64,000 nt of DNA from Qipengyuania gelatinilytica (GTDB lineage Bacteria; Pseudomonadota; Alphaproteobacteria; Sphingomonadales; Sphingomonadaceae), in assembly GCF_019711315.1 (NCBI RefSeq), contig NZ_CP081294.1:1-64000 (forward strand). The letters run 5' to 3'. The notes below the pieces were generated by a model. The model saw only the letters and a list, made by a program, of their open reading frames with translations, was not told the DNA's origin and did not search any database. Made by a program: the position numbers and the translations under genes. Of this stretch, positions 17,886 to 27,167 are shown piece by piece. Position 1 is the first letter of the stretch. Each line of letters starts with the position of its first letter.

Positions 17886-18762
17886 CGCCCGGCTGATAGC
17901 AGAGGCGACCGGTCTGGAAACCCGCCTCGATGCGGCCAGCAAGGCGCTGGAAGAGGCGGGCATGCCGGTTGCAGCGGCAACGATGCTCGATTTTTGCGGC
18001 GACGTCCTTCAGATTTCGGTGCCGCATGGTGATCGCAAACAGGCCGCAGCGATCCTCGCCGGGCACTTCGGCGATATCGACATGCTGGTTGCCGATCACG
18101 ACATCGAAATCCCGCGCCTCTTCGTGTCCGACATGGATTCCACCATGATCGGCCAGGAGTGTATCGACGAACTCGCCGATTTCGCCGGCATCAAGGAAAA
18201 GGTGGCCGACATCACCGAGCGTGCGATGCGCGGCGAGCTGGAGTTCGAGAGCGCGCTCCGCGAACGCGTCGGACTGCTCGAGGGTCTGGGCGAACGGGCC
18301 ATCGACAATTGCCTAGCCGAACGGATCGCTCCGGTGCCGGGCGCGCGCACGCTGGTGCAGACGCTGAAGGCAAAGGGCTGCCGAACCGTCCTCGTCACCG
18401 GCGGATTCCATCATTTCGCGGACCGGGTTGCCGAACAGCTCGGCTTCGAGCGCGTGGTCGGCAATCGCCTTGCTGTGGCCAACGGTCAGTTGACGGGCCA
18501 GCTCGCAGGCCCCGTCAGCGATGCATCGACCAAGCTTGCGACACTGGTCGAGGAGCGGGCCAGCCTTGGCGAAGGTGCCCGCGTGCTCGCCACCGGCGAT
18601 GGTGCGAACGACATCCCGATGATCGAGGCCGCGGATTATGGCATCGCCTATCGAGCAAAGCCCAAGGCCCGCGACGCAGCCAACGGTCGCATCGCCAGCG
18701 AAGACCTGACCGTGATCCTGTCTCTTCTTGGAATCCCGCGCAGCGACTGGGTCGAGGGTTAG
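17878..18762 (+). CDS. serB: Phosphoserine phosphatase
   Basis: This 294-aa HAD-superfamily enzyme carries out the last step of serine synthesis. An N-terminal ACT-like region (residues 1-75) precedes the HAD motif [13 protein letters not shown], with nucleophile D85 and D87. Motif II is [18 protein letters not shown], and motifs III/IV include [29 protein letters not shown] lies 7 nt before ATG 17878. The start overlaps the divergent miaA start (17885) by 8 bp. Confidence 0.95.
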   Translation: MLIARLIAEATGLETRLDAASKALEEAGMPVAAATMLDFCGDVLQISVPHGDRKQAAAILAGHFGDIDMLVADHDIEIPRLFVSDMDSTMIGQECIDELADFAGIKEKVADITERAMRGELEFESALRERVGLLEGLGERAIDNCLAERIAPVPGARTLVQTLKAKGCRTVLVTGGFHHFADRVAEQLGFERVVGNRLAVANGQLTGQLAGPVSDASTKLATLVEERASLGEGARVLATGDGANDIPMIEAADYGIAYRAKPKARDAANGRIASEDLTVILSLLGIPRSDWVEG

Positions 18763-18779
18763 CCCTTAATTGCCGGTTT

Positions 18780-18808
18780 TTGACGGCTGCTTACAATCGG
18801 TTTCGAAT
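18780..18808 (+). promoter_or_regulatory. Predicted promoter of the first COQ4-family gene
   Basis: TTGACG (18780-18785), a 17-bp spacer and TCGAAT (18803-18808) precede the gene starting at 18850. The 5' UTR then contains a 7-bp inverted repeat GTCTGTG/CACAGAC (18820-18826, 18839-18845). Its loop holds the only Shine-Dalgarno-like sequence (AAAAGG). Confidence 0.4.
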
Positions 18809-18849
18809 AGAAATGCGTAGTCTGTGTTTAACAAAAGGCACAGACGACG

Positions 18850-19665
18850 ATGAAGGGCAATTCGATCAGGATCGAGGATGGCGTGGAATGCGCCCGTGAC
18901 GGAACGCTGTTCCGCGATCCTGCTCGTCCGCAGCCCAGGCGCAGCGTCCGCCGTGCACTCCGGCACTTCCGCGAGCTGGTCAAGGACAAGGAAGATACCG
19001 AACAGGTTTTCCATATCTACGACGCGCTTCCATCGAAAAGCTTCATTCCGCGCGCCCGTTCCCTGACGCTTAGCGAACGCGGTGAACGCCTGCGCATGGA
19101 CGAAGGCTACCTGCCCGACCTGCTCGACGATCACGATACGCTTCGCAAGACGCCGAAAGGTTCGGTCGCTCACGCCTATTGCGACTTCATGGAGAGCGAA
19201 GGGCTGAGCGCCGCCGGTCTCGTTGCCGAAGCGGACAAGATGGGCCGCCCGAAATATGGCGACCTGATCGAATGGTTCGGTTTCCGCCAGCGCGACACGC
19301 ATGATCTGATGCATGTCCTGACCGGCTACGGCCGCGATGCGCTGGGCGAGCAGTGCGTGCTGCTGTTCACCCACGGCCAGAGCCCGAGCCACGCGCACCT
19401 GCTGCTCGGCTATGCCGGTGCCATTAACATGAAGAAGCAGGTCAGGAGCAAGGCCCCTGTCATGCGTGCGGTGCGGGAAGCGCAAATCCTCGGCCGCAAT
19501 TGCCCGCCGCTGGTGCAGCTGTCGATCCGCGAACTGCTCCAACTCAATCTGGAGGATGCGCGCGAAGCTCTCGGCATCGCGCGGCCCCGTTTGTACGAAC
19601 GCTGCCACAGCATCTGGCGGACCGAGGGCATCGACCCTTACGATCTGCTGGCGCCGAAGGCCTAG
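18850..19665 (+). CDS. COQ4-family protein, paralogue 1
   Basis: The 271-aa protein resembles COQ4, the ubiquinone-biosynthesis factor. The signature zinc/metal motif HDxxHx11E is intact as H151-D152-x2-H155...E167 within DTHDLMHVLTGYGRDALGEQ. Flanking blocks shared with paralogue 2 are HFRELVKDKEDTEQVFHI (39-56), CDFMESEGLSAAGLVAEA and YAGAINMKKQ. COQ4 proteins are reported to act in quinone-ring processing or to hold the CoQ complex together at the membrane. Here a quinone role is inferred from family. Paralogue 2 lies 763 bp downstream with a nitroreductase in between. Confidence 0.88.
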   Translation: MKGNSIRIEDGVECARDGTLFRDPARPQPRRSVRRALRHFRELVKDKEDTEQVFHIYDALPSKSFIPRARSLTLSERGERLRMDEGYLPDLLDDHDTLRKTPKGSVAHAYCDFMESEGLSAAGLVAEADKMGRPKYGDLIEWFGFRQRDTHDLMHVLTGYGRDALGEQCVLLFTHGQSPSHAHLLLGYAGAINMKKQVRSKAPVMRAVREAQILGRNCPPLVQLSIRELLQLNLEDAREALGIARPRLYERCHSIWRTEGIDPYDLLAPKA

Positions 19666-19666
19666 C

Positions 19667-20338
19667 TCACAGCCAGCTGGAAATTTTCTCCAGCGGTTTC
19701 TTTTCCAGGGCATGTACCGGCACGGTCGCATCCTCGGCAGGATGACCGACCACAACCACCATCAGCGGCTTTTCGTATTCGGGCCTGCCGCAAAGCTCGC
19801 GCAGGAAACCCATGGGCGAGGGCGTGTGCGTCAAGGTCGCGAGCCCGGCTTCGTGCAGGGTCGAGATCAGCATGCCGCAGGCGATGCCGACGCTCTCGTT
19901 GACGTAATAGTTCTGCGTCTTGCCGTCTTCCTCGATACCGCCCTTGCGCTGGGCGAACACGACAATCAGCCACGGCGCCGTTTCGAGAAAGGGCTTTTCA
20001 TCATCGGTGCCCAGCGGGGCGAGGGCTTCGAGCCATTCCTCACTCGCCTTGCCTGCGTAGAAATTGCGTTCTTCGGCTTCGGCTGCCTCGCGGATCGCCT
20101 TCTTCTTGTCCGGCGAGGAGACGACGGCGAAATGCCAAGGCTGGTGGTTCGCACCATTGGGCGCGGTTCCGGCCGCCTCGATCGCGGCTTCGATGACTTC
20201 GCGAGGGACGGGTTCATCCGAGAAATAGCGGCAGGTGCGGCGTTCTTTCAGGCGGTCCCGCATCGCCTGCGCGCGCTGGATGGATTGGCCGTCTGTCAGG
20301 CGTTCAAGTCTATAGGGAACCGTGTCGTGCTCTCTCAT
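19667..20338 (-). CDS. Nitroreductase-family flavoprotein
   Basis: The 223-aa FMN-dependent protein contains RRTCRYFSDEPVPREVIEAAIEAAGTAPNGANHQPWHF (about residues 30-67), the classic nitroreductase N-terminal half that binds FMN phosphate (RRTCR) and the ring. Also visible are VNESVGIACGMLISTLHEAGLATL and a C-terminal GxP. It resembles the BluB/iodotyrosine-deiodinase-like subgroup by the APNGANHQPW loop. The ATG at 20338 was selected; longer frames read into the divergent gene. It ends 1 bp after COQ4 paralogue 1 (convergent) and is divergent from paralogue 2. Confidence 0.88.
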   Translation of the reverse strand: MREHDTVPYRLERLTDGQSIQRAQAMRDRLKERRTCRYFSDEPVPREVIEAAIEAAGTAPNGANHQPWHFAVVSSPDKKKAIREAAEAEERNFYAGKASEEWLEALAPLGTDDEKPFLETAPWLIVVFAQRKGGIEEDGKTQNYYVNESVGIACGMLISTLHEAGLATLTHTPSPMGFLRELCGRPEYEKPLMVVVVGHPAEDATVPVHALEKKPLEKISSWL

Positions 20339-20388
20339 GGCCCGATCTCCTAGACTGCGGGAGCGGAACCGCAAGATGGACAGGCAAT

Positions 20389-20402
20389 TTACACTTATGT
20401 AA
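20389..20402. promoter_or_regulatory. Operator-like dyad TTACA-N4-TGTAA
   Basis: TTACACTTATGTAA is a symmetrical site with 5-bp arms, lying midway in the 90-bp divergent gap between nitroreductase (start 20338) and COQ4 paralogue 2 (start 20429). It overlaps a TTTACA -35-like hexamer for the plus-strand gene, as expected for repression by a dimeric TetR-, GntR- or MarR-type factor. The factor is not known. Confidence 0.45.
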
Positions 20403-20428
20403 GTTGCGATGAAATACGGAGCTACGTC

Positions 20429-21220
20429 ATGTCCCACACCGATCTCCCGCTCGTGCATCCCGCCCGCAAGACCAGCCGCATGCGTCCGATCAAGGCGTGG
20501 CAGCATTTTCGCAAGCTCGTCGAAGACAAGGAAGACACAGCGCAGGTCTTTCACATCATCGAATCGATGAAGGGAAAGCGTAGCCACCAGCAGGCGTGGG
20601 ACTTCATCCGGTCGGAGCAGGGGCAGTCATTCCTGGCCGATGGCACGGACATTCCCGCCATGCTCGACGACCATGACCGCTGGGCGGATTGTGGCCCCGA
20701 AACGGTCGCGGCGACCTACATATCCTTCATGAAGCGCGAAGGCCTGTCTGCTGCGGGGCTGGTCGCGGAAAGCTACAAGTTCCTTCCGCGCGAGAAGCGC
20801 CACGAAGATTTGACCGAGTGGTATTTCAACCGGCTGCGTGACACGCATGACCTGTTTCACATCCTGACCGGCTATGGCCGCGACGCGCTGGGCGAGGCGT
20901 CGCTGCTCGGCTTCAGCTACGAGCAGAACCACAATCCCGGCATCCTCTTCATTGCCTATGCCGGCGCGCGGCAGATCAAGAAGGAAACCGGCACCTCGGC
21001 ACCGATCTTCGCCGCGATCAACGAAGGGCGCAGGCTGGGCAAGGCAGCGCAGAAGCTCGCTCATATGGATGTGGAGCGCGTGATGCGCGAAGACCTGGCA
21101 GCTGCACGCGAACGTCTCGGCGTCGGCAGGCCGACGACCTACTTCCAGTGCCTCGAAATCATGAAGGCCGAGGGTCTCTCCGAGGACGACTTCATGCCGC
21201 CCGAAGCGCAGGCCGCCTGA
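20429..21220 (+). CDS. COQ4-family protein, paralogue 2
   Basis: This 263-aa protein is clearly paralogous to the gene at 18850. Shared blocks are HFRKLVEDKEDTAQVFHI (26-43), SFMKREGLSAAGLVAES and DTHDLFHILTGYGRDALGE. The latter holds the HDxxHx11E motif (H140, D141, H144, E156). The centres differ: paralogue 2 carries SHQQAWDFIRSEQGQ where paralogue 1 has a basic insert. Keeping both metal motifs argues that each copy is active. Its stop is 4 bp from the convergent DUF3052 stop. Confidence 0.88.
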   Translation: MSHTDLPLVHPARKTSRMRPIKAWQHFRKLVEDKEDTAQVFHIIESMKGKRSHQQAWDFIRSEQGQSFLADGTDIPAMLDDHDRWADCGPETVAATYISFMKREGLSAAGLVAESYKFLPREKRHEDLTEWYFNRLRDTHDLFHILTGYGRDALGEASLLGFSYEQNHNPGILFIAYAGARQIKKETGTSAPIFAAINEGRRLGKAAQKLAHMDVERVMREDLAAARERLGVGRPTTYFQCLEIMKAEGLSEDDFMPPEAQAA

Positions 21221-21224
21221 CGCG

Positions 21225-21632
21225 TCAGCGCAGTTCCTTGCGGATCACCAGCTTGAGGCCCGACCAGGTCTCGTCCACCGCGCATACCTTGGTGTCGACC
21301 AGCCCCATCGGCAGGGCGATTTCCCGGATCGTATCCTCGGTGATTTCGCTTTCCACGCCCGAAGCCTTCTTGGGCCAGCTGACCCAGACGTGACCATCCT
21401 TCGCCATCGTGTCGCGTAGTACGGCGAGCTTTTCTTCGAGCGGAGCACGTTCGGTCACGAAAATATGGCTCGCATCGGGATTGTCTTCCGGACCGCCGAC
21501 GAAGGTCAGCTCCAGCGCATATTCGTCGATCTCGTCGATCACGTCTTCCGGCATGGCATCGAACCACACCCGCTGCCCGTCGCGCAGGTTCAGTTTCTTG
21601 GCGAGCGGTGTGTCCGAATAGCCTGTGCTCAT
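21225..21632 (-). CDS. DUF3052 family protein
   Basis: The 135-aa soluble protein starts MSTGYSDTPLAKKLNLRDGQ, matching the N-terminal GYSGTPLAKKLGIK-type signature of DUF3052. It also has HVWVSWPKKASGV..ITEDTIREIALPMGLVDTKVCAVDETWSGLKLV, the family core. The function is unknown in the family. It lies 4 bp downstream of the DUF6122 gene and probably shares its transcript with purL. Confidence 0.85.
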   Translation of the reverse strand: MSTGYSDTPLAKKLNLRDGQRVWFDAMPEDVIDEIDEYALELTFVGGPEDNPDASHIFVTERAPLEEKLAVLRDTMAKDGHVWVSWPKKASGVESEITEDTIREIALPMGLVDTKVCAVDETWSGLKLVIRKELR

Positions 21633-21636
21633 AATC

Positions 21637-21966
21637 TCAATTCCAGCCCTGCATCATGCAATCGCCCCAATCCACCGCGAGATGCCATAGCGCACCAAGC
21701 CCGAAGGCGCGAACCCACCAGCGCGGAACGAGCAGCATGGCGAGGTAGACAAGCGCCGCAATCCAGCCGTGCAGCGGGTGGAACCCGATGCTGCAGCGGT
21801 TCGGATCGAAAATCGGATCGGCCAGCAAATGGTCGAGATCGATCAGGTTCGCGGCCAGCATCACAAGGCCGGCACGCAGCCAGTTCTCGGCCCACAGCAG
21901 CCGCGCGATGAGGAACGGGGCGAGCCAGTGCGCGCCATAATGCAGCGCGAACTGGAGCATCGCCAT
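21637..21966 (-). CDS. DUF6122 family small membrane protein
   Basis: This 109-aa protein has about four membrane segments (residues 5-24, 30-45, 65-82 and 84-100). The block NLIDLDHLLADPIFDPNRCSIGFHPLH contains Asp/His residues between helices and is typical of DUF6122, which loosely resembles membrane-bound metal-dependent hydrolases. It sits 10 bp after purL on the same strand. The function is unknown. Confidence 0.82.
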   Translation of the reverse strand: MAMLQFALHYGAHWLAPFLIARLLWAENWLRAGLVMLAANLIDLDHLLADPIFDPNRCSIGFHPLHGWIAALVYLAMLLVPRWWVRAFGLGALWHLAVDWGDCMMQGWN

Positions 21967-21976
21967 CAGCTATGCC

Positions 21977-24211
21977 TCAGGCTTCCATCCATTCTTCGAA
22001 GAAGCTGCGGTGGGCGGCGCGCATTTCGTCGATAGACTTGCCGAACAGCGTGGTGCCGCCGGTCTTGCCGATGCGGCGGAAACCGATCGAGGCGGTCTCG
22101 TCGTTCTCGGTGCCCTTGGCGAGCGCTTCGTTGAGCGCCTGCGTATCGGGGACGGTGACGACGTAACGGCCCTGGTCTTCACCGAACCACCACGCGGCCT
22201 TCGAATATTCCTCGTTCCACTCGACATCGGCGCCGATACCTCCCGCCATGGCCATTTCGGCCAGCGCGATGGCGAGGCCGCCATCCGACACGTCGTGGAC
22301 CGCGCTGACGAGGCAATCGGCGATCAGCTGGAGCACGATCTTGCCCGCGTTCTTTTCGACCGTGAGGTCGGTCGGCGGGGTGCGGCCTTCGTCGCGGCCG
22401 TGGATTTCCGACAGCCACAGCGACTTGCCGAGGTGCGAGCGTTCCGGATCTGCGGTTGCCCATTCCTCGGCGTGGATGAGATAGATCGCCTCACCCTCGG
22501 CCTTGAACTGCATGGTCATCATGTGGTCGTAATCGTCGATCAGGCCGACGCCGCCGATGGCAGGCGTGGGCAGGATCGCGCTGCCGCCGCCGGTTGCCTT
22601 GCTCTCGTTATAGAGGCTGACGTTGCCGCTCACGATCGGGAAGTCGAGCACGCGGCACGCGCGGCCCATGCCTTCCAGCGCGTGGACGAACTGGCTCATG
22701 ATTTCGGGGCGCTGCGGGTTGGCGAAGTTGAGGCAGTTGGTAACTGCCAGCGGGCGCGCGCCCACTGCGCAGAGGTTGCGATAGGCCTCGGCAATCGCCT
22801 GCTTGCCGCCTTCATAGGGGTCGGCATGGACATAGCGCGGCGTGCAGTCGGTGCTGATCGCCAGCGCCTTCTTCGTGCCGTGGACGCGCACCACGCCCGC
22901 ATCGCCGCCGGTCTGCAGCGTGTCCGCGCCGACCTGGCTGTCGTACTGCTCGCTAATCCACTTGCGCGAGGACAGGTTGGGCGAGGCGAGCAGCTTGATC
23001 AGGTCGCCGCCGACATCGTCCGTGTCCGGGCGATTGGTCATCGGGGCGATTCCGGCCCAGGCGGTGTAGTCTTCCTTTGAGAGGTAAGGGCGGTCGTACT
23101 CGGGAGCATCGGCCGCGAGGGGGCCGAGCGGAATGTCGCAGACCACTTCGCCGCCGAAGGTGAGCACCATGTGCTGCGTATCGGTGACTTCGCCGATCAC
23201 TGCGAAATCGAGCTCCCACTTTTCGAAGATGGCGGCTGCCATCTCTTCCTTGCCGGGCTTCAGCACCATGAGCATGCGCTCCTGGCTTTCGCTCAGCATC
23301 ATTTCGTAAGGCGTCATGCCCTCTTCGCGGCACGGCACCTTGTCCATGTCGAGGCGGATGCCAGCCTTGCCGTTGGTCGCCATTTCGACGCTCGACGAAG
23401 TGAGGCCCGCTGCTCCCATGTCCTGGATCGCGACGATGGCGTCGGTCGCCATCAGTTCGAGGCAGGCCTCAATAAGCAGCTTTTCGGTGAAGGGGTCGCC
23501 CACCTGCACTGTGGGGCGCTTGGCCTCGGCGTCTTCCTCGAAATCCGCGCTCGCCATGGTCGCACCGTGGATACCGTCGCGGCCGGTCTTGGAGCCGACA
23601 TAGACGATCGGGTTTCCGACGCCGGTCGCCGCGCTATAGAATATCTTGTCGGCATCGGCGACGCCAACGGTCATCGCGTTGACGAGTATGTTGCCGTCAT
23701 AGGCCGGGTTGAAATTGGTTTCGCCGCACACGGTCGGCACGCCGACGCAGTTGCCATAGCCGCCGATGCCCGCGACCACGCCCTGCACGAGGTGCTTCAT
23801 CTTGGGGTGCTCGGGACGGCCGAAGCGCAGAGCGTTGGCATTGGCCACCGGACGCGCGCCCATGGTGAAGACATCGCGCAGGATGCCGCCGACGCCCGTC
23901 GCCGCGCCCTGGTAAGGTTCGATGTAGCTCGGGTGGTTGTGGCTCTCCATCTTGAAGATGGCAGCCTGTCCGTCGCCGATATCTATGACGCCCGCGTTTT
24001 CGCCCGGTCCGCAAATCACCCATGGCGCTTCGGTCGGCAGCTTCTTCAGGTGAAGGCGGCTGGACTTGTATGAGCAGTGCTCGCTCCACATGACCGAGAA
24101 GATGCCCAGTTCCACAAGGTTGGGCTCGCGACCGAGTGCGTGCAGGACGCGGTCGTATTCTTCTTCGGAGAGGCCGTGCTGGGCGACGATGTCGGGGGTG
24201 ATTTCGCTCAT
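21977..24211 (-). CDS. purL: Phosphoribosylformylglycinamidine synthase subunit PurL
   Basis: This 744-aa protein is the small PurL form, which needs separate PurS and PurQ partners (neither is in this window). It carries out step four of purine synthesis, FGAR to FGAM, using ATP and ammonia from PurQ. Visible motifs are [43 protein letters not shown] (substrate/ATP site) and [15 protein letters not shown]. The second AIR-synthase-like half has [18 protein letters not shown]. The start ATG 24211 fits family length; an upstream frame was rejected. Confidence 0.96.
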   Translation of the reverse strand: MSEITPDIVAQHGLSEEEYDRVLHALGREPNLVELGIFSVMWSEHCSYKSSRLHLKKLPTEAPWVICGPGENAGVIDIGDGQAAIFKMESHNHPSYIEPYQGAATGVGGILRDVFTMGARPVANANALRFGRPEHPKMKHLVQGVVAGIGGYGNCVGVPTVCGETNFNPAYDGNILVNAMTVGVADADKIFYSAATGVGNPIVYVGSKTGRDGIHGATMASADFEEDAEAKRPTVQVGDPFTEKLLIEACLELMATDAIVAIQDMGAAGLTSSSVEMATNGKAGIRLDMDKVPCREEGMTPYEMMLSESQERMLMVLKPGKEEMAAAIFEKWELDFAVIGEVTDTQHMVLTFGGEVVCDIPLGPLAADAPEYDRPYLSKEDYTAWAGIAPMTNRPDTDDVGGDLIKLLASPNLSSRKWISEQYDSQVGADTLQTGGDAGVVRVHGTKKALAISTDCTPRYVHADPYEGGKQAIAEAYRNLCAVGARPLAVTNCLNFANPQRPEIMSQFVHALEGMGRACRVLDFPIVSGNVSLYNESKATGGGSAILPTPAIGGVGLIDDYDHMMTMQFKAEGEAIYLIHAEEWATADPERSHLGKSLWLSEIHGRDEGRTPPTDLTVEKNAGKIVLQLIADCLVSAVHDVSDGGLAIALAEMAMAGGIGADVEWNEEYSKAAWWFGEDQGRYVVTVPDTQALNEALAKGTENDETASIGFRRIGKTGGTTLFGKSIDEMRAAHRSFFEEWMEA

Positions 24212-24251
24212 GGCCCGCGCCCTTATCGGCAGGCGCGCGCGGGCGCAATAT

Positions 24252-24932
24252 CTAGAGCGGCGGGCTGGCCACTCCCAAACCGATTTCGTCGCGGTGCCAG
24301 CGCGTGCGTCCGACCCAGAATGCGATGGCGGTGAGGACACCCAGGGCAAACAGTCCAAGCAGGAGGAACGGCGCGCCCACATCCTTGGGTTCGGGGCCGA
24401 ACCAGTTGATGGCCTGGAACACAAGCATAACGGTGATGAGGATGGCGATCGGGCCGACAGGTCCCTTGGTCCGCTTCAGGTACCACCACATGGCAAGGCC
24501 GAGGAGCGCGAGTTCTACCGCCATCGCCGCCAGCGGATAATTCCACAGGCCAAGGCCGATCCTGTGTTCGCCCCCTGCAATGGTGAGGTCGGGGCGATGC
24601 GAAATCCAGTCGAGCACCCAGTGCGACAAGACGACCAGCGCCGCCCACACAGCGGCGACCGAATTGCGCGTGATCATCGCGACGAGGATTCCGAAGCCCA
24701 CCGCGAAACCCGCGGTTCCGACAAGGCTGTGTGTTATCGGGTAGTCGTAGAAATCGAGCGGGTTCATTGCGGTAATGCCGGGGACCAGCCGAAGGCTTTC
24801 GATACCGACCAGTGCAAAGACGAAAAAGACCCAGTCCACCAGCTGTGCCGCGACGAACAGCAGGCCGAGCTTGGGTGCTTCCTGCGTTACAGCGCCCGCG
24901 GCAAAGGCTGGCGCGAAGTGCCCGATAAACAT
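24252..24932 (-). CDS. Polytopic membrane protein, metal-dependent-hydrolase-like
   Basis: The 226-aa protein has about six hydrophobic segments. Histidines and acids sit at helix ends: FIGHFAPAF (residue 5), [22 protein letters not shown] and [17 protein letters not shown]. That H...D..TH...SHW.LD..H order is like the YdjM/LexA-regulated membrane metal-dependent hydrolase group. Activity is unproven. It is 40 bp upstream of purL and 15 bp downstream of the DUF2177 gene, so probably a long operon. Confidence 0.75.
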   Translation of the reverse strand: MFIGHFAPAFAAGAVTQEAPKLGLLFVAAQLVDWVFFVFALVGIESLRLVPGITAMNPLDFYDYPITHSLVGTAGFAVGFGILVAMITRNSVAAVWAALVVLSHWVLDWISHRPDLTIAGGEHRIGLGLWNYPLAAMAVELALLGLAMWWYLKRTKGPVGPIAILITVMLVFQAINWFGPEPKDVGAPFLLLGLFALGVLTAIAFWVGRTRWHRDEIGLGVASPPL

Positions 24933-24947
24933 GTCAGAAGTTCCCCG

Positions 24948-25343
24948 TCAGGCGAGTTTGCTGGCAGCGAAGGTCGCGACGGTGGCGGCAACCGCCGTTG
25001 CAAAAGCGCCCCAGCAGATGTCCGTGATGGTCACCGTTGTGGACCATTGCTTGAGCGTCGCCTGGTTGGTCAGGTCGTACGTCGCATAACAGATGGCGCC
25101 GAGAAGCGCGCCATTGAGTGCAGCCGCGCCAAGCCCGCCGGCAAGGCCGGGGCGAACCGCGAACCAGACGATCGCGGCGATGTAGGCAGCGTAGAAAACG
25201 AGGGCGGGGCCCATGCGGAAGCTGTCGGCCAGCATGTCACCAAGGCGGGGGCGGTAGAAATTCTCTCCGGCCCAGCCGAGCCACATCGCATCGAGCAGGC
25301 CGAAGGCCAGAGCAGCCGCGATAAAGGCGACAATCCACGTCAT
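24948..25343 (-). CDS. DUF2177 family membrane protein
   Basis: This 131-aa protein has four predicted membrane helices. It contains FGLLDAMWLGWAGENFYRPRLGDML (residues 14-38) and GALLGAICYATYDLTNQATLKQW, the two conserved blocks of DUF2177. The start ATG 25343 was chosen because the upstream frame lacks homology. The function is unknown. It heads a minus-strand series leading to purL and is divergent from xseB (62 bp). Confidence 0.87.
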   Translation of the reverse strand: MTWIVAFIAAALAFGLLDAMWLGWAGENFYRPRLGDMLADSFRMGPALVFYAAYIAAIVWFAVRPGLAGGLGAAALNGALLGAICYATYDLTNQATLKQWSTTVTITDICWGAFATAVAATVATFAASKLA

Positions 25344-25405
25344 ATCAGCTCCCCACTGTTTGACCTTCTTGACCGCGCGCCCGCGCCCCGTCAATGCTCG
25401 GCCCC

Positions 25406-25660
25406 ATGGCAGAGGGTCAAGACAAACCGATCGCGGACATGAGCTTCGAAGAGGCGCTGCGCGCGCTGGAAGGCGTGGTCCGCAGTCTGGAAAGCGGCGA
25501 CGTGCCGCTCGACGACAGCATTTCGCTTTACGAACGCGGCGAGGAATTGCGCAAGGCATGCCAGGCGCGGCTGGATGCGGCGCAGGCCAAGATCGAGAAG
25601 ATCGTGTCGGGCGCCGACGGCAGGCCGCAGGGCACCGAGCCTTTCGATGCGCAGGGCTGA
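25406..25660 (+). CDS. xseB: Exodeoxyribonuclease VII small subunit
   Basis: This 84-aa protein has the XseB signature SFEEALRALEGVVRSLESGDVPLDDSISLYERGEEL, a two-helix coiled-coil that binds the XseA large subunit. The second in-frame ATG (MAEGQ) was preferred over ATG 25394. It lies 12 bp upstream of ispA, a common gene pair. Confidence 0.95.
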   Translation: MAEGQDKPIADMSFEEALRALEGVVRSLESGDVPLDDSISLYERGEELRKACQARLDAAQAKIEKIVSGADGRPQGTEPFDAQG

Positions 25661-25672
25661 GGCGTGAACGCG

Positions 25673-26572
25673 ATGACCGCTATGCCAGAGCTGCTTTCCG
25701 ATGCCTTCGAGCAGGTGCAGCGCGATGTCGATGCTGCCTTCGATGCTTTTCTCCCCGTTCCGCAGGACACGCGCGCCCGGTTGGTCGAAGCGATGCGCTA
25801 TGCGGTGATCGGTGGCGGCAAGCGCGTGCGGCCGCTGCTGGTTTGCGCGACGGCCAAGCTGTTCGGCGTTGACCGCGATGCGGCCGTTGCCGCCGGATGC
25901 GCGGTCGAGGCGATCCATGCCTATTCGCTGATCCATGACGATCTTCCCTGCATGGACGACGACGATTTGCGCCACGGCAAGCCCACGCTGCACAAGGTCT
26001 ATGACGAGGCGACGGCCGTGCTGGCGGGCGACTGCCTCCATGCGCTCGCCTTCGATATCCTGACCATGCCCGGCACCAGCAGCGATCCTTTCGTGCGCGC
26101 CGAACTGGTGGCGACGCTCGCCAGGGCCAGCGGCCATGAAGGCATGGCTGGCGGCCAGATGATGGATATCGTCTCGGACGAGGAAGAATACGACCTGCGG
26201 CAGGTGACACGCCTGCAGCAACTCAAGACCGGCGCGCTTCTGGCCGCCAGTGTCGAGATGGGCGCGGTTCTCGGCAAGGTTCCGCCCGAAGGCCGCACGC
26301 ATTTGCGCGCCTACGCCCGCGACATCGGCCTCGCGTTCCAGATCGCCGATGACCTGCTCGATGTCGAAGGCGATGAGGCAAAGGCTGGGAAGGCGCTGCG
26401 CAAGGACGAAGGGCAGGGCAAGCAGACGTTCGTCACGCTGATGGGCCGCGACAAAGCTCGCGCACAGGCGAAGATGCTGGTCGACCAGGCCGGAGAGCAC
26501 CTTGCCAGCTACGGAAATGACGCACAGGTTCTGGTCGAACTGGCGCATTTCGTGGTGAAGAGGGATCATTGA
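25673..26572 (+). CDS. ispA: Farnesyl diphosphate synthase (polyprenyl synthetase)
   Basis: This 299-aa all-alpha prenyltransferase makes farnesyl diphosphate for quinone tails, carotenoids and undecaprenol. The first Asp-rich motif is HDDLPCMDDDDLRHG and the second is QIADDLLDVEGD. GGKRVRPLLV supplies the IPP-binding Lys/Arg. GTG 25664 and ATG 25682 are alternative starts; ATG 25673 has GAGG 10 nt upstream. The stop overlaps the coaD ATG by one base (TGATG). Confidence 0.94.
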   Translation: MTAMPELLSDAFEQVQRDVDAAFDAFLPVPQDTRARLVEAMRYAVIGGGKRVRPLLVCATAKLFGVDRDAAVAAGCAVEAIHAYSLIHDDLPCMDDDDLRHGKPTLHKVYDEATAVLAGDCLHALAFDILTMPGTSSDPFVRAELVATLARASGHEGMAGGQMMDIVSDEEEYDLRQVTRLQQLKTGALLAASVEMGAVLGKVPPEGRTHLRAYARDIGLAFQIADDLLDVEGDEAKAGKALRKDEGQGKQTFVTLMGRDKARAQAKMLVDQAGEHLASYGNDAQVLVELAHFVVKRDH

Positions 26573-27084
26573 TGACTGAACGCATCGGAATTTACCCCGG
26601 GACATTCGACCCCATTACGCTGGGCCATGCCGACATCATCCGGCGAGGCAGCAAGTTGGTCGACAAGCTGATTATTGGCGTTACCACCAATCCCTCCAAG
26701 AACCCGATGTTCTCGACCGAAGAGCGCTTCGCCATGGTCGAGCGCGAGATTGCCAACTTGGGTCTCGAAAATGTCGAGGTCGAAGGTTTCAACGCCCTGC
26801 TGGTGAAGTTCGCGCAGAAGATGGGGGCTTCGGTACTGATCCGCGGCCTGCGCGCCGTGGCGGACTTCGAATATGAATACCAGATGGCGGGCATGAACCA
26901 GCAGCTCGACGATGATATCGAAACGGTGTTCCTGATGGCCGATGTCTCGCTCCAGCCGATCGCGTCGCGTCTGGTGAAGGAAATCGCGCTGTTCGGCGGC
27001 GATATATCGCCTTTCGTCAGCAAAGACGTGTGCGAGGACGTGATCGCGCGGGTCGAGGAAAAGGGTCGCCTCGGCGATTACTAA
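26572..27084 (+). CDS. coaD: Phosphopantetheine adenylyltransferase
   Basis: This 170-aa enzyme carries out the penultimate step of coenzyme A synthesis. The nucleotidyltransferase motif GTFDPITLGHADII (residues 10-23, with T/H-x-G-H) and the C-terminal ISPFVSKDV (ISSTxVRE-equivalent) are present, as is LIRGLRAVADFEYE. It begins in a TGATG overlap with ispA. Confidence 0.96.
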   Translation: MTERIGIYPGTFDPITLGHADIIRRGSKLVDKLIIGVTTNPSKNPMFSTEERFAMVEREIANLGLENVEVEGFNALLVKFAQKMGASVLIRGLRAVADFEYEYQMAGMNQQLDDDIETVFLMADVSLQPIASRLVKEIALFGGDISPFVSKDVCEDVIARVEEKGRLGDY

Positions 27085-27167
27085 CCGTCGACTAAATCGA
27101 ACCATTCATTGAACCGACAGCGCCGCCTCGCTAGGGCGTGGCACATACAGGACAATTCGACGGAAAT

